Below are positions 1 through 10,892 of a stretch of 64,000 bases of DNA, one piece after another. The notes beneath the pieces are model-generated. The model searched no databases. It was not told the DNA's origin and worked only from the letters and a program-made list of their open reading frames with translations. The DNA comes from Endothia cerciana (Eukaryota; Ascomycota; Sordariomycetes; Diaporthales; Cryphonectriaceae). A program made the position numbers and the translations under genes. The stretch spans positions 62,001 to 126,000 of the forward strand of contig JALRMH010000056.1 of the NCBI GenBank assembly GCA_026119935.1, read 5' to 3'. How positions within the stretch are numbered: position 1 is the first letter of the stretch; the number at the start of each line of letters is the position of its first letter.

Positions 1-1294
1 GGTATATCTCCTATTCTTGGCAATTCCGGTGAAACGAGGGTGTTTTGGCCCACGTCTTCCTAGCTCCGGCGACCCGGGTACTTGGGGATAGAGACCGTTG
101 GGTGAACCCATGAACAGCAGGGCACAGAGTGCCGTCAGCGATATAGATATCGCTGCAGACCACGAGAGTCATCTGCTTTGCGGGGTAGGCCTCCTTGACT
201 GCTGAAGCTTCTCGAGATTTGGCACTCATCTCGGACGAGAGGAAACGAGGGGCATACCTTTTGGGGTATCCTGGACAAGCTTATGGACATTACCTAGGTA
301 ATTCAACATTGGCATAGCGCGCTAAGGATCACCAACTGCCGTCAAAGACTCAGGGAGTCCACTAGCTTGATACCTCGCTGTGGGCGTGATCTTTTCGACG
401 TCAGCCTTACGTCCGTGTGCCTGGTCTTTGCAACGGGGAGTGACTGTCGTGGAGGCTGAAGAGACCTGTACAGATCTCAAGTTGAAGCGACGTAGGTATC
501 TTGTGAGACTTGTGACGTGATTCACATGCCGGTAATAAAGCTTAACATGAGCAGGCGGGCCGGGAACTATACGTAGAGACAACCTCGACATAATTAATGG
601 GGATGATGATGAAAGTGGCTGCACAACCGGACTACTGTGCCACACCATAGGCACCGGCCTACCCAACTTGGGATACCGTGCGGTTCCGCAAGTGATTCAG
701 TCTCCGCATTGTTGGTTCTGCACACATTCATTGCCCTAGGCATGGACAAATACGGCTTTTGATGAGCAGTGCTCATGAGGTCCCTAGACCATTCATTCTT
801 CTGATGCTAGATAGGTAAATCATCAATGCTTGTGAGGCCACCCTGCAATGAATGGAGATGGAGGGTTTAAGGGAATACAACGTGATGACTGTAGAAATGG
901 TGGATTTGAAACTCGACGTATCCAGTATCCAGTCAAGAACCTTAGACAAGTAACCCCCACAGGCTTCCCCGGATCTAAAGTGAGGAGAAATATGGGGTAT
1001 GCAGATCTTGGCGATCTCTGTGATGCGGAGGCAAGGATGGTGCGTTTAGTGCGGGCTTGGATAATCTCTTCAGGCTTGAGACAGTCTCGCAGATGGTACA
1101 AGCTGTGGGGAAGTGCTTATTCGGATGTGTAACAAAACTGAGTACTTAACCACCAGGCGGCCAGAGCAAGCTGCTATCGTTTACATGCTCCTGTCTGAGC
1201 TCGTTGCCTTGATATCCTATGCAGCTTGTCACTACTAGATCGGAAACTTCCAAATCTCCCTACCCATACTTATCTATAGTATACTTCATTCACT
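1..1294. other. No supported gene; left-edge non-coding stretch
   Basis: Only short open frames occur here, on both strands, and none joins into a recognisable protein through plausible GT-AG introns. A minus-strand frame near 11-229 has a short stretch (IYIADGTLCPAVHG) faintly like the C-terminal region of GMC or other flavin oxidoreductases, but nothing around it supports an intact gene. The last few hundred bases are the presumed promoter and 5' UTR of the monooxygenase that starts at 1295. Confidence 0.5.
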
Positions 1295-3476
1295 ATGAGT
1301 GACTCACCTACTCTCACCATCCCACATCCAGAGAAGAGGTTCAAGGCGAGCCTCACGGATTGCTCCACCCGCCATGAAGACAACACTGGGCCATATGCGG
1401 ACAACCTCGATGTGGACGCCATCATCGTCGGAGGAGGCTTCAGTGAGTTTCACTAGTCTCAAGCTACGCTACACTAAAGCTTTGCCATAGTCCCTTGAGG
1501 GTTTGGATAGCAGTGTCTCCGGACCATTCAAACAGACCCACTGACGTGATACCTGCTTAGGTGGCATTTTCATGCTCAAGACACTCCGCGAGCGTGGGTT
1601 CAAAACCGTCATCTTTGAAGCCGGCAATGACTTAGGCGGTACCTGGAGATTCAACTGCTATCCCGGCGCGCGCGTCGATTCTGCTGTCCCAGAGTACGAG
1701 TTTTCGTGGCCAGAGGTGTACAATACCTGGAACTGGACGACAAATTATCCCGACTACAGGGAAATTCGGTCCTACTTCGACCATGTGGACAAGGTCATGG
1801 GCATCAAGAAGGACTGCTCTTTCCACACCGTCGTAACGGGAGCGAACTTTGACAAGGCGTCTGGGAAGTGGGCCGTGAAGACGGCGGATGGTCGTACAAG
1901 CAAGTCTAGATTCTTGATCCTCGGGTCCGGATTTGTAAGTGCACAAAATTCCTGGTTTTTGACACCATGGGCCTTCGGTTTTGCTGACGGCAGTCCTCCA
2001 TAGGCTGCGAAGCGATACATCCCGGACTGGCCTGGCATTGAGAAATTCAAGGGGGTCTTGCATCATTCTTCCTTCTGGCCAGACGAGGAGATTGACGTCA
2101 AGGGAAAACGCTGCGCTGTCATCGGCACAGGCGCCTCGGGCGTGCAAATAAGCCAAGAGTGGGCTCCGATAGCCGGAAGACTAACTGTCTTCCAGAGGAC
2201 GCCAAATCTGGCCCTCCCTATGGGGAAGAAGCCCCTGACAGCCGAGGAGCAGAATGCTGCCAAGAAGTGGTACCGCAGGCTGTTTGAGATGCGCGAGAGG
2301 AGCTTCGCCGGGTTACTATATGTAAACAGTCCCTCTCTGTCCTACGGTGCCCAAGCTCACCCGTCTTATTTGGGAGTTCGCAACACATTTCTAACACCGA
2401 GCAGGACTTCGTCGAGAAGCAGACCTTTGACGACACGCCCGAGGAGCGGGAGGCGTTCTACCAGATGCTGTGGGATAGTGCTGGCTTCAACTTTTGGCTG
2501 GCCAATTACAACGACCTGCTCAAGAACGGGGAGGCTAACACGGAGGCGTATAACTTCTGGGCGAAGAAGGTCCGCGAGCGCATCACTGACCCCAAGAAGC
2601 GCGACATCCTGGCACCGCTGAAGATGCATCACTACTTTGGCATCAAGAGGCCGTGTCTTGAGCAATGCTATTATGAGGCGCTTGATCGGGAGACTGTGGA
2701 TGTTGTAGATGTCAGCAAGAACGCGATCAAGGGGTTTGACGAGACAGGCCTGATCCTCGAGGACGGTACTCATTACGACTTGGATGCTGTTGCCATCGCC
2801 ACTGGCTTTGTGAGTGTTTTCCAGACCTTTTGTGTTCATCACAAACCCTCTGATTTTCTCGTGTCTAGGACATCACGACTGGCGGAATGACCCAGATGGG
2901 TCTGAACAGCATCAACTCGACTCAGCTGGCTTCTGAATGGCAAACCGCAGCCAACACGTATCTGGGAACCACCGTGTCGGGGTACCCGAACATGTTTCAC
3001 ATGTACGGGCCCCACGGACCTACCCTCCTCTCGAACGGACCCGCGACGGTGGAGGTCCAAGGCCGCTGGATAGCAGATGCCCTTACCAAGATGCAGAGGC
3101 AGGGTATCAAGTACATCAATGCTACGCAGGAGGCCACGAAAGCCTGGAAGGGTCACATCAACGACCTGAGCGACCAGACCCTGTTTCCCACGACGAGAAG
3201 CACGTATAGTAAGTTGACCCGGCCCAGACTTCACGGTGTGCTTGAACATGACTCTGACCTCGCCACACAGTGGGTGGATCGGTTCCTGGAAAGGCATTCG
3301 AGCAGGTCAACTACGCGGGCGGGATTCCGAAATACAGGGAAGAGATCAGGGCCGCCCTGAAGACCTGGGAGGGTTTTGAGGTGGTCAGAGACAGCGTGCA
3401 GAGAGGCGCACAGGATAGCAAGCCGAATGTTGCCCATGTTGAGAATGTTGCGCAGAAAGGCGCGGTCATAGTATAG
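1295..3476 (+). CDS. Type I Baeyer-Villiger / flavin-containing monooxygenase
   Basis: FAD- and NADPH-dependent monooxygenase of the Baeyer-Villiger class, inserting oxygen next to a ketone; the substrate cannot be read from sequence. Coding segments 1295-1442, 1561-1934, 2004-2321, 2405-2809, 2869-3208 and 3271-3476 join in frame to 596 aa with GT-AG introns of 59-118 nt. An N-terminal FAD-binding GGGFSG lies at about residues 46-51, followed by GGTWRFNCYPGARVD. The class fingerprint FxGxxxHxxxW is exact (FKGVLHHSSFW, about 189-199), and the NADPH-binding GTGASG is at about 215-220. The length is normal for the family. The ATG at 1295 was chosen because it opens the only frame leading into the first dinucleotide-binding fold. 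No tailoring or backbone biosynthetic enzyme lies beside it, so a secondary-metabolite role is not supported by context. No key residue is missing. Confidence 0.93.
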
Positions 3477-4210
3477 ACAGGTGGTCTGCCTGGGGGCTCA
3501 GGAGAGCTTGGCAGGCACACGAGGAAATAGTGGTTTCATAAGGTACCCAAGTCGATAATTTGATCCAGAAATATAGCAGTCGCAAGCAAGCGGTGAAAGA
3601 AGCAACCGTATAGTTTCGAAGCTGATGCTTATGAGCACGCTAGGGCAAAAGAGAGGCACATACCAGCAACTTCAACCGTACGCACACTCGAGAGCCCCCG
3701 GGGCCATCGAAAGAGTATGGCTACGCATCAGTGCCTACGGCTAGATATAAAGTCGAAGCACTACGGAGAGCCTAGTACGGTATTCAAAGATTAGATCGAG
3801 AACCGAGACGACCTGAAATCCGGGAGCACCAGCGGAAAGTTAAACAAGACTTCTCATCCAATGGGCGAAGCTTCTGGCCTGGGAACATGCTAAGGGGCTC
3901 GAAATTTTCCGTCTACAGGGGCAAGACTTCCTACTCTGAGTACGTGAGGGCCCGCGTCATAACGAGGGGCTGTACTGAAGGGGAATCACCCCTGGAGAGG
4001 GCCAAGTAGCGAGCAAGGGTCACTGGCGAGAGTCACGGGTGGAGGTTGGCCAAGCGGTCTAGTCTATCTTCTTCATCGTCCCTATTTCATTGGTTTACAA
4101 GGCAGCATACATCCGGCTGCGCCCACATGTGTCGAGGCACGTCTCCCTGCCTTAACGAGCGGCGGGCCCACGGAGCCCTCTCTTGTCTATCCGATCACCG
4201 GGTGCAGCGC
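3477..4210. other. Convergent intergenic region (monooxygenase / QCR8 3' ends)
   Basis: No gene seen. It holds the 3' ends of two convergent genes. The plus-strand motif at 4044-4062 resembles a tRNA A box, but no B box follows. Confidence 0.6.
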
Positions 4211-4907
4211 CTACTCCTCCTGGTCGGCAAACTCGGCGATTCCGGCCTTGGAATTGAGATAGTGGTTCCTGTCACATATCCCGTCAGCATTCGTCCCGTC
4301 GCAAAGCCCCGCTGTGCATCTCGCAGGGCACAACTGACCTCTCGGTAGCCCAGTTCATGATGTAGTAGGCGGCGATGAATGGAGGGACGATGTAGAGGAC
4401 CTGTGCGCTGAACCGCCGCCACGTGTTAAAGACGGCGGCGTGGGCGGCGCCGGCGAAGGGGTTCTGTCGGTTGGGGGCCATGCCGTAGGTGACGATGCCC
4501 TTTTGCTTCTGCACCTTGGTGCCTGGATGAGGGTGATCCCGTTAGCATTACCCGCCTGCGCCTGTGAGCTCCCGGCCGCGCGACCAGCCTTCCCAAGCCT
4601 TCCACAGCCTAACAGCATCGATTCCTCGCCCTCGCCCTCAGTGGGAGGTCGTGCCGTCATGATCATGCGACATCGCGTCGGCCTTGGTCTGTCTCGTCGG
4701 CGGGTCTCGCGGGGGAGGGGAGAGAAGGCGCAACTCACCGAAGGAGCCCCAGCCGTGGCCCAGGTACCTGTACAGACGACTATTAGCAAGACCAGCTCCG
4801 GAGCAAGAGGCGCGCCGTGCCACCAGAGGGCATCCGCAAGCCCGCACTCACTTGTTGTACCGGCCAACCTCCTCGCTGCCGGAGAGCAGTCTCTGTGTGG
4901 GTCTCAT
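4211..4907 (-). CDS. QCR8: Cytochrome b-c1 complex subunit 8 (ubiquinone-binding QP-C protein)
   Basis: Small subunit of respiratory complex III in the mitochondrial inner membrane, associated with cytochrome b. Coding segments on the minus strand are 4852-4907, 4739-4767, 4339-4522 and 4211-4268, with GT-AG introns, giving 108 aa, the normal family size. The N-terminus reads MRPTQRLLSGSEEVGRYN, then the conserved YLGHGWGSFG, the QKGIVTYGMAPNRQNPFAGA block, and a single membrane segment (VLYIVPPFIAAYYIMNWA) before a short acidic tail ending DQEE. One internal coding exon is only 29 nt. The gene diverges from the prohibitin gene, another mitochondrial inner-membrane gene, across 544 bp. Confidence 0.96.
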
Positions 4908-5262
4908 GTTGACGGTGTGGTCTCGATCGATGTGGAAGGAGGGATCGGTTGGGGGGTAAGGAGGAGGTGGTGGTCGGTCGGTCAGTCGTGATCTTCGTGT
5001 CGTCAAAGAGCTTCAAGGTCTCTCGGTTCAAGCCGGTCGTTCTCGTCGTTGGAAATCGGAATCGTCTGGCAGGCGATTGGGTCTGGAGCGAGCTAGCCAT
5101 AAACAGACCTAGCGCAGCTCAGGCTGGCAGGCTGACTGGGCTCGGGAGGCACGGGCCACTTATTTTTTTCACCCCGGCACGCCTGGCAGCAGCTGCCGTG
5201 GTACGAGGTACCTCTACGTTAGTCCAAGCTCATCATCATTATCAGCCTCAGCATCAGTCGAG

Positions 5263-5355
<93 letters not shown>

Positions 5356-5451
5356 TCCCCCTTCCCAACTTCGCTGTTGGGCTTCAGAGACGACTTCTTC
5401 TCTCCCGGGTAGCCTGGCACCCACCGTCAACCCCTCCACCCATCCCTCACA
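4908..5451. promoter_or_regulatory. Shared divergent promoter of QCR8 and PHB1
   Basis: This 544-bp spacer separates two divergently transcribed genes for mitochondrial inner-membrane proteins, so it must hold both promoters and both 5' UTRs. It contains an almost pure CT tract about 100 bp upstream of the prohibitin ATG. Pyrimidine-rich tracts before the start are common in highly expressed fungal genes. Co-regulation is inferred from the arrangement only. Confidence 0.6.
5264..5351. repeat. (CT)n microsatellite, about 88 bp
   Basis: Uninterrupted CT dinucleotide repeat on the plus strand, ending 100 bp before the PHB1 start codon. Any open frame through it (Ser-Leu or Arg-Glu repeats) is an artefact. 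Confidence 0.97.
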
Positions 5452-6383
5452 ATGGCGCAAATAAATCCCAATGCCCTGCGGAACATCTACCGCTTCGCCA
5501 TCCCCGCCGCCCTCGGCGCCAGCTTTGTTAGCAATTCCATATACGACGTGCGAGGCGGCTCGCGCGCCGTCATATTCGACCGGCTCTCGGGAGTCAGGGA
5601 GGGCGTCATCAATGAGGGCACACACTTCCTCATTCCCTGGCTGCAGAAGAGCATCGTCTTCGACGTGCGGACAAAGCCAAGAAACATCGCCACCACCACC
5701 GGATCCAAGGACTTGCAGATGGTCAGCCTGACCCTGAGGGTCCTACACAGGCCCGAGGTGCAGGCGCTGCCCAAGATCTACCAGGTTCGTTCCTCTGGCT
5801 GCTGCTGCTTTACTCTCCCCTGTCCTCCATCCGGTCTATACGTGAGAGGGGCCCAGCTAAGAAGACAATCCCATAGAACCTCGGCCAAGACTACGATGAG
5901 CGTGTGCTCCCCTCCATCGGCAACGAGGTCCTCAAGTCCATCGTCGCCCAGTTCGACGCCGCCGAGCTCATCACCCAGCGCGAGGCCGTCTCCCAGCGCA
6001 TCCGCACCGACCTGATGAAGCGCGCTGCTGAGTTCAACATCGCCCTCGAGGACGTCTCCATCACCCACATGACCTTCGGCAAGGAGTTCACCAAGGCCGT
6101 CGAGCAGAAGCAGATCGCCCAGCAGGACGCCGAGCGCGCCAGGTTCATCGTCGAGAAGGCTGAGCAGGAGCGCCAGGCCAACGTCATCCGTGCAGAGGGC
6201 GAGGCCGAGAGCGCCGATGCCATCGCCAAGGCCATCGCCAAGAGTGGTGATGGTCTGATCCAGATCCGGAAGATCGAGGCGAGTAGGGACATTGCGAACA
6301 CGCTGGCGAGTAACCCGAACGTGGCCTACCTGCCGGGTGGGAAGCAGGGGACGAACATCCTGTTGAACGCGGGCCGGGCGTGA
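5452..6383 (+). CDS. PHB1: Prohibitin-1, mitochondrial inner-membrane scaffold subunit
   Basis: Prohibitin forms ring complexes with PHB2 in the inner mitochondrial membrane and stabilises newly made respiratory proteins. Coding segments 5452-5784 and 5877-6383 join to 279 aa, the usual length. The N-terminal hydrophobic anchor (FAIPAALGASFVSNSIY) is followed by the SPFH/PHB domain, with GGSRAVIFDRLSGV, GTHFLIPWLQ and VLPSIGNEVLKSIVAQFDA. A charged coiled coil (EFTKAVEQKQIAQQDAERAR onward) and the C-terminal NVAYLPGGKQGTNILLN close the protein. The single intron (92 nt) begins GTTCGT. The order and residues match PHB1 rather than the longer PHB2. Confidence 0.97.
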
Positions 6384-6938
6384 GGAGGAATAGGTGCTGG
6401 TGAAGCGGAGGATGGAGAGCATCCTTGGGTCTCTAAAAGGCGAGTAGGAAGCCATCTCAGGGAGAGGATGAGGAGGCGGCCGAGGGTGGGTCTTCCTCAG
6501 GGCTGCTAAGCCAGCCCGTGTAAACAACATATCATGACGAGGCCAAAAGGCACTCGTCTACTCCACTATGATGAATTAATGCCAAAGAGAGCATCCCAGT
6601 AGCACCCGAGCAGGGGAATGATGTTCTGCTGTCTCGCAGATCTATGCTCCATACGCCGACGAGGACACATCGCACCCAAACAAAGCGAAGACTTATGCCT
6701 GTGGCACCTGCGATCGCCAGGCCGTCCCGTAGCTTCGCATTGATGCTGCGTAAATGTACGGCGCTGTATGTAAAGCACTGCAATTGTCAACCACTCTCTA
6801 GACGCTGTAGGATTAAGCAACCTCAAAACCCCTGATCCCTTTCCCTCCGAAACCTATTCACCCCATACGCATCCTAGAAACACCTGCTGTGAGTAGTGGG
6901 AGGAAATAATTGTTGCCTAGCCTCTTCCTGTGGCTCTC
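6384..6938. other. Convergent intergenic region (PHB1 / REX3 3' ends)
   Basis: No gene seen. It holds the 3' UTRs of two convergent genes. Confidence 0.6.
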
Positions 6939-9191
6939 CTATGACCCGGCCTCTAGGTATTCCTCGGTGAGCAGTGCGCCTCCCTCGTCCGAATCGACTG
7001 ACTCCTCGCTGCTCCGCTCTTGTAGAGCTGGCTTCCACCCTGGGGCGCGGAGCACGCCGTCCTCCCATTTCCATCCTTGGGACTTCATCAAGGTCCATTC
7101 CTTCTCCACCTTGTACCGGACCAAGTCACCCGCAGCCCTGGCATCCTCCGCACTGTCGTGGCCCTCGCCCGTGTCGACCTGGATACGTCGGTTTAGGAGG
7201 ACCTCCATGAGGACTTTCAGGCTCGTCCGGACCGGCAGGCCGCGCTTGTGCGGATACAGGAGGATTGTGTCGACAATCCTGGGGTGTACCATCCGCATGG
7301 CGTTGAGATCATTCTCCAGACCATGGCCGATGAGGATGGTATCGGGGCTGATGAGCGAGAAGAGCATATCACGAGCAGCCTCAGGTGACGCGACCTTTTG
7401 TAAGATCCTCCTCTTGCCAGGCTGCTGCGGCGGAGGCGTCCAGTCCCGAGTCCACGGGACCGCGCGGGCCAGGTCCTCCGGCCAGACACCACTGTACTTA
7501 GAGTTGAGATCCAGTACCTCGCCGTACGGCTGGACGAGGACGTCGAGCAGCTCAGCACCGTTAGGCCAGGAGGTGGCCGTCACCCGGATCAGCTCCATGC
7601 CGTGCACAGTGTAGCCCATCTCGCAGTCGAAGGCCACCACCTCCCTCACGAGGGGACTCTCGTTGGCGGGCGTCTCGGCATACTTCCACAAGGTCGCAAG
7701 CCGCTTAGGATCACTGGTCTTCCAGACGTGGTTCTCGGCGACGGCGCAGCCCGGGGACTCGCCCACATCCTGGTTGCAACAACGGTATTTCTTGGGAACC
7801 CAGCTGGTGTCGCCCCTCTGCCGCTCGGGGAAGTACTGCCTGCCGGGGTGGTGAGTGCACTGCCCACCCGAGGCGAGCTGGCCGGTCTCGATGTTGCGGC
7901 CGGGAAAGACCTGGAAACGAGCAGTGCATCGGTCACACTGCTCCCAGCCCTGAGCCCATACAACAGCCTGCTTGGCCTCGGCGATTTGTTCGTCCGTAGG
8001 TGGGATTGGGACGTAGCCAAACTGTTCGAGGTTCGCAATTGGCGTGACGAGCCTGCGCAAGAGGACGACCTCCTGCCCAGTGGTCAGTCCAGTGTTGATG
8101 ACGACTTGCGCGCCGATGCCAGTATTCTTCTCGGCTGGTTTCTTCTCGAGGACGGGTTTGCGCTCGGTGACCCAACCATCGAAGTGCATCCTCTTGTACC
8201 TCATGACCTCCTGGCGCATGGCATTGTTGTAAATGGCAGGCCGTTGCGTGGCCAGCTCCTGCTCGCGGTCCAACGCCATCCAGATGAGTTCCTGGGCGGA
8301 TAGGGTGAGGCCCTTGAGCTGAGGGTCCTTGGGGGCCGCGGCGGAGACCTCGCCGTTGAGACGAGTGAATTCGGCATGCAGTAGGGTCAACAGCTTGTGA
8401 CGGACGCCGTGAGCTGCTGGAGCCGCGGTGAGGTGCCGAGGGTTCAGCGACTCGGCCTTTCTCGCGGGTTTAGATTTCTGCGAAGGTGAGGCGGCCTGAA
8501 CTTTGGATACAGACTGGCTCGTCGCCAGTGGTGACGCGGACGGCCTGTCGTCTGTGGGATTGGCCGGCGAGGAAGCTGACGAGCTACCTGGTGACCTCCC
8601 GACGACGGACGAAGGTGTTGCCTTGGGACCGGAAGGAGTGATCCGTGAGGCGGAGGGGAGAGGAAGCTTGGGCGTCGAAGCGAGGGTGGCAGAGGACTTG
8701 ACTGGTGTCACTGGCTCGGATATGACTGACGGTGATCCAACAGCGCGTTTTGGGGCCGTGACTGTCTGGTCCCCCAGAGAAGAGGGCATCACAGCCTTGA
8801 GTGACCCATCGCGATGTGGGTTGCCAACAATGGGAGGTGACAGTGGGTCGTAGAGATCAGACGCCTGGAGGTCGATATGTCTTAAGCTGTCCTCGGCATT
8901 TGTGAATTGTCGTCCATCGCCGTCACCGTCGCCCTCACCCTTATCCTCACCCTCACCAGGTTGGCGGGTTGCCGTCTTTTGGCGCTTAGTGGGTGGGGCC
9001 TCACCCTCGTAGTTTGCAAAGCCGCCTTCGTCAGCGGCTCCGTCCAGATACTGGTGACCTGGCATGGCGGAAGGCTGGCGGTCGGTACTATGGCCAAAGA
9101 GACAGCCCGTGGTTGTGCATGTGTGGCCTCCAGCCTCCTTGGGGCATGGAAGGTGCTTCAGGCCGTTGAACAAAGGGACCGCGCTGGCCAT
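6939..9191 (-). CDS. REX3: REX3-type RNA exonuclease (DEDDh 3'-5' exonuclease)
   Basis: Intronless 750-aa protein. An N-terminal CCCH-like cluster (C16, C25, C30, H34) precedes a long low-complexity Ser/Pro/Thr region. A helical region follows, then a Cys/His-containing segment (CDRCTARFQVF, CTHHPGRQYF, CCNQDVGESPGC) typical of Rex3-like proteins. The C-terminal exonuclease domain spans about 516-699: motif I FDCEMGYT gives D522 and E524, motif II HGLENDLNAM gives D628, and motif III GHDSAEDA gives H678 and D683, so all five DEDDh positions are present. The family trims 3' ends of structured RNAs such as RNase MRP RNA and snRNA precursors. The yeast protein is much shorter; the long N-terminal extension is usual in filamentous fungi. 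The first ATG opens the CCCH motif. Confidence 0.9.
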   Translation of the reverse strand: MASAVPLFNGLKHLPCPKEAGGHTCTTTGCLFGHSTDRQPSAMPGHQYLDGAADEGGFANYEGEAPPTKRQKTATRQPGEGEDKGEGDGDGDGRQFTNAEDSLRHIDLQASDLYDPLSPPIVGNPHRDGSLKAVMPSSLGDQTVTAPKRAVGSPSVISEPVTPVKSSATLASTPKLPLPSASRITPSGPKATPSSVVGRSPGSSSASSPANPTDDRPSASPLATSQSVSKVQAASPSQKSKPARKAESLNPRHLTAAPAAHGVRHKLLTLLHAEFTRLNGEVSAAAPKDPQLKGLTLSAQELIWMALDREQELATQRPAIYNNAMRQEVMRYKRMHFDGWVTERKPVLEKKPAEKNTGIGAQVVINTGLTTGQEVVLLRRLVTPIANLEQFGYVPIPPTDEQIAEAKQAVVWAQGWEQCDRCTARFQVFPGRNIETGQLASGGQCTHHPGRQYFPERQRGDTSWVPKKYRCCNQDVGESPGCAVAENHVWKTSDPKRLATLWKYAETPANESPLVREVVAFDCEMGYTVHGMELIRVTATSWPNGAELLDVLVQPYGEVLDLNSKYSGVWPEDLARAVPWTRDWTPPPQQPGKRRILQKVASPEAARDMLFSLISPDTILIGHGLENDLNAMRMVHPRIVDTILLYPHKRGLPVRTSLKVLMEVLLNRRIQVDTGEGHDSAEDARAAGDLVRYKVEKEWTLMKSQGWKWEDGVLRAPGWKPALQERSSEESVDSDEGGALLTEEYLEAGS

Positions 9192-10892
9192 TGTGGTGTA
9201 GGTGCTCCGGCCAGCCAGGCGTGGGAGTCAGTGTTGCTCCAGCAGGAGAGCGGATGGTGAGCTGTTCGAGGAAGCTAGCTGTCCACCGCCCGGGCAGAAG
9301 GACGCAGCAAGCCTCGAGGCCCGAGGTCGTGGCGAGCGCCGTGAGATGCGGCCAAACCGGTGTGGGGGGCCTGCCGACGACCCGAAGACGCGCGGAGAGA
9401 TGAACCTCGTCGAGGAAAGCGACATTTACGGCTATGCGATGCAAGGAGTGGGCCTGATCCCTAAGAGAGAGAGAGCAAACCTTCCTATATATGGCCGTCG
9501 GTCGGTTGGTTGGTTGGAGAGATTCGGCGATAGCTGGGGGTCAATGTGGGAGGGGTTGGCTGGTTGACGTTGGATACTGAGCTGAGGTGAAAGAGGCCCT
9601 GTTGAGGCTGAAGCATTCAGCGGGTCCCGCCGCCAAAGGTATCCACAGCAGAAAAGCTGGACCGCCCCGGGGGTGGGGGGGGGGTTTAGGCACGCTGGAC
9701 CCACCGTAATGCGCCTACTGAGTACGCAGCGCAGTACCGTATGCTTTATGTAAGTCTGTTCGTCCTTCCTACACGACTAACTGTACGGCTGACTTTGTAT
9801 ATATATCTCTCGTATGCATACTTGGACTCGGCAGGTGGGTCTGTAGGTAGGCCTGTAGGTCTGTCTGTCTTGGTGCCCAAGCGGTCTCGCCCCAAACAGA
9901 CCAACCAGGACGCATCCTCTCTTGCTGCCATTGCGGACGGGATGACGGGGTACTGGGTCGTATCGTGGCTCTGTACTATGTAAACCGGCGATCCCCTCAC
10001 GTCTCCTCGCTGCTCACTATCCAAGGTGAGAGGGAGAGGGAGGGAGGCATGGAGGGTCTTTGCCAAGCTCAGGCATCTTCGCCGTCGCCCGGGCACTTAT
10101 CAGTCTCGGCCTCCCACACGAACCGCGGCCATCGCGCGGGCGCAGGGCCTCTTATCTCGATGATCCGGGATAGACACTGCGCCTAAGCCCAAGATGCCCC
10201 CAGGTGTCTGAGGTCTTATCTGTGGGGCGTCACGCCCGGAGACCACAATCAAGGCTCGATATACTATATCTGTATGCCCGACGCGCCTCAGCCTTTTCGT
10301 CTCCGTCTTTGCCCTTGAACAAGTCGTTTCCCCCCTCCAGCGTTCAGAGGGTCGCCCCTTTCACCACCGTCACACGCCCCCCCAAGGCCCTTCTCTGTAC
10401 CTGTGTCTCGCAACAAGCCTCGATACAACTGGACCACGGCAGCCGGACCTGGCCTCAAGCCAAAGACCGCCGCACCTGGTGGCAGAAGGGGCTCAGTGAA
10501 GACAACCCAGGCCAGAGTGCAGTCCCGAGGAGGGGATTTCGCAGATTACAAGGCGGAGTCTCATCAAAGCCCTCGACGTTACGAACGACCGACAGACAGG
10601 AGAACTTCCCAACCGGGGGTGGTGGCAAGTACTGACAAGGGGCGGGGGCAAAGGCAGTCGGTGTGATTGGTTGGGGTGGTTGTTGGCAACACTGGGTGAC
10701 ACGCACCTGGGAGCCAGCCCTGGGAGGCTTATGCAACCTCGCCGTACCGTGCCAGACGCTCGGAATTAGCGGTGGTTTGGCAGCCCGCCCTGCGGCTCGC
10801 CATCCCGCCGCTGGCTGAAACACACACTACAAAAGCTGTTGCCCTTCTCGATCCGCTCCATCGACCGGTCCCTGATCAGCCACTATGACAAG
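9192..10892. promoter_or_regulatory. Divergent intergenic region between REX3 and the DUF676 lipase
   Basis: No gene seen in 1.7 kb; it must contain both promoters. An inverted CCAAT box (ATTGG) lies at 10666-10670, about 220 bp before the lipase start. Simple GTCT/GGTT runs and a G-rich tract near 9668 are present. Confidence 0.5.

Noticed and set aside
11..229. Possible GMC-oxidoreductase C-terminal remnant
   Set aside because: Only about 14 residues look similar; the flanking sequence does not extend the match.
4044..4062. tRNA A-box-like sequence (GGTTGGCCAAGCGGTCTAG)
   Set aside because: No B box, acceptor-stem pairing or anticodon arm follows within tRNA distance.
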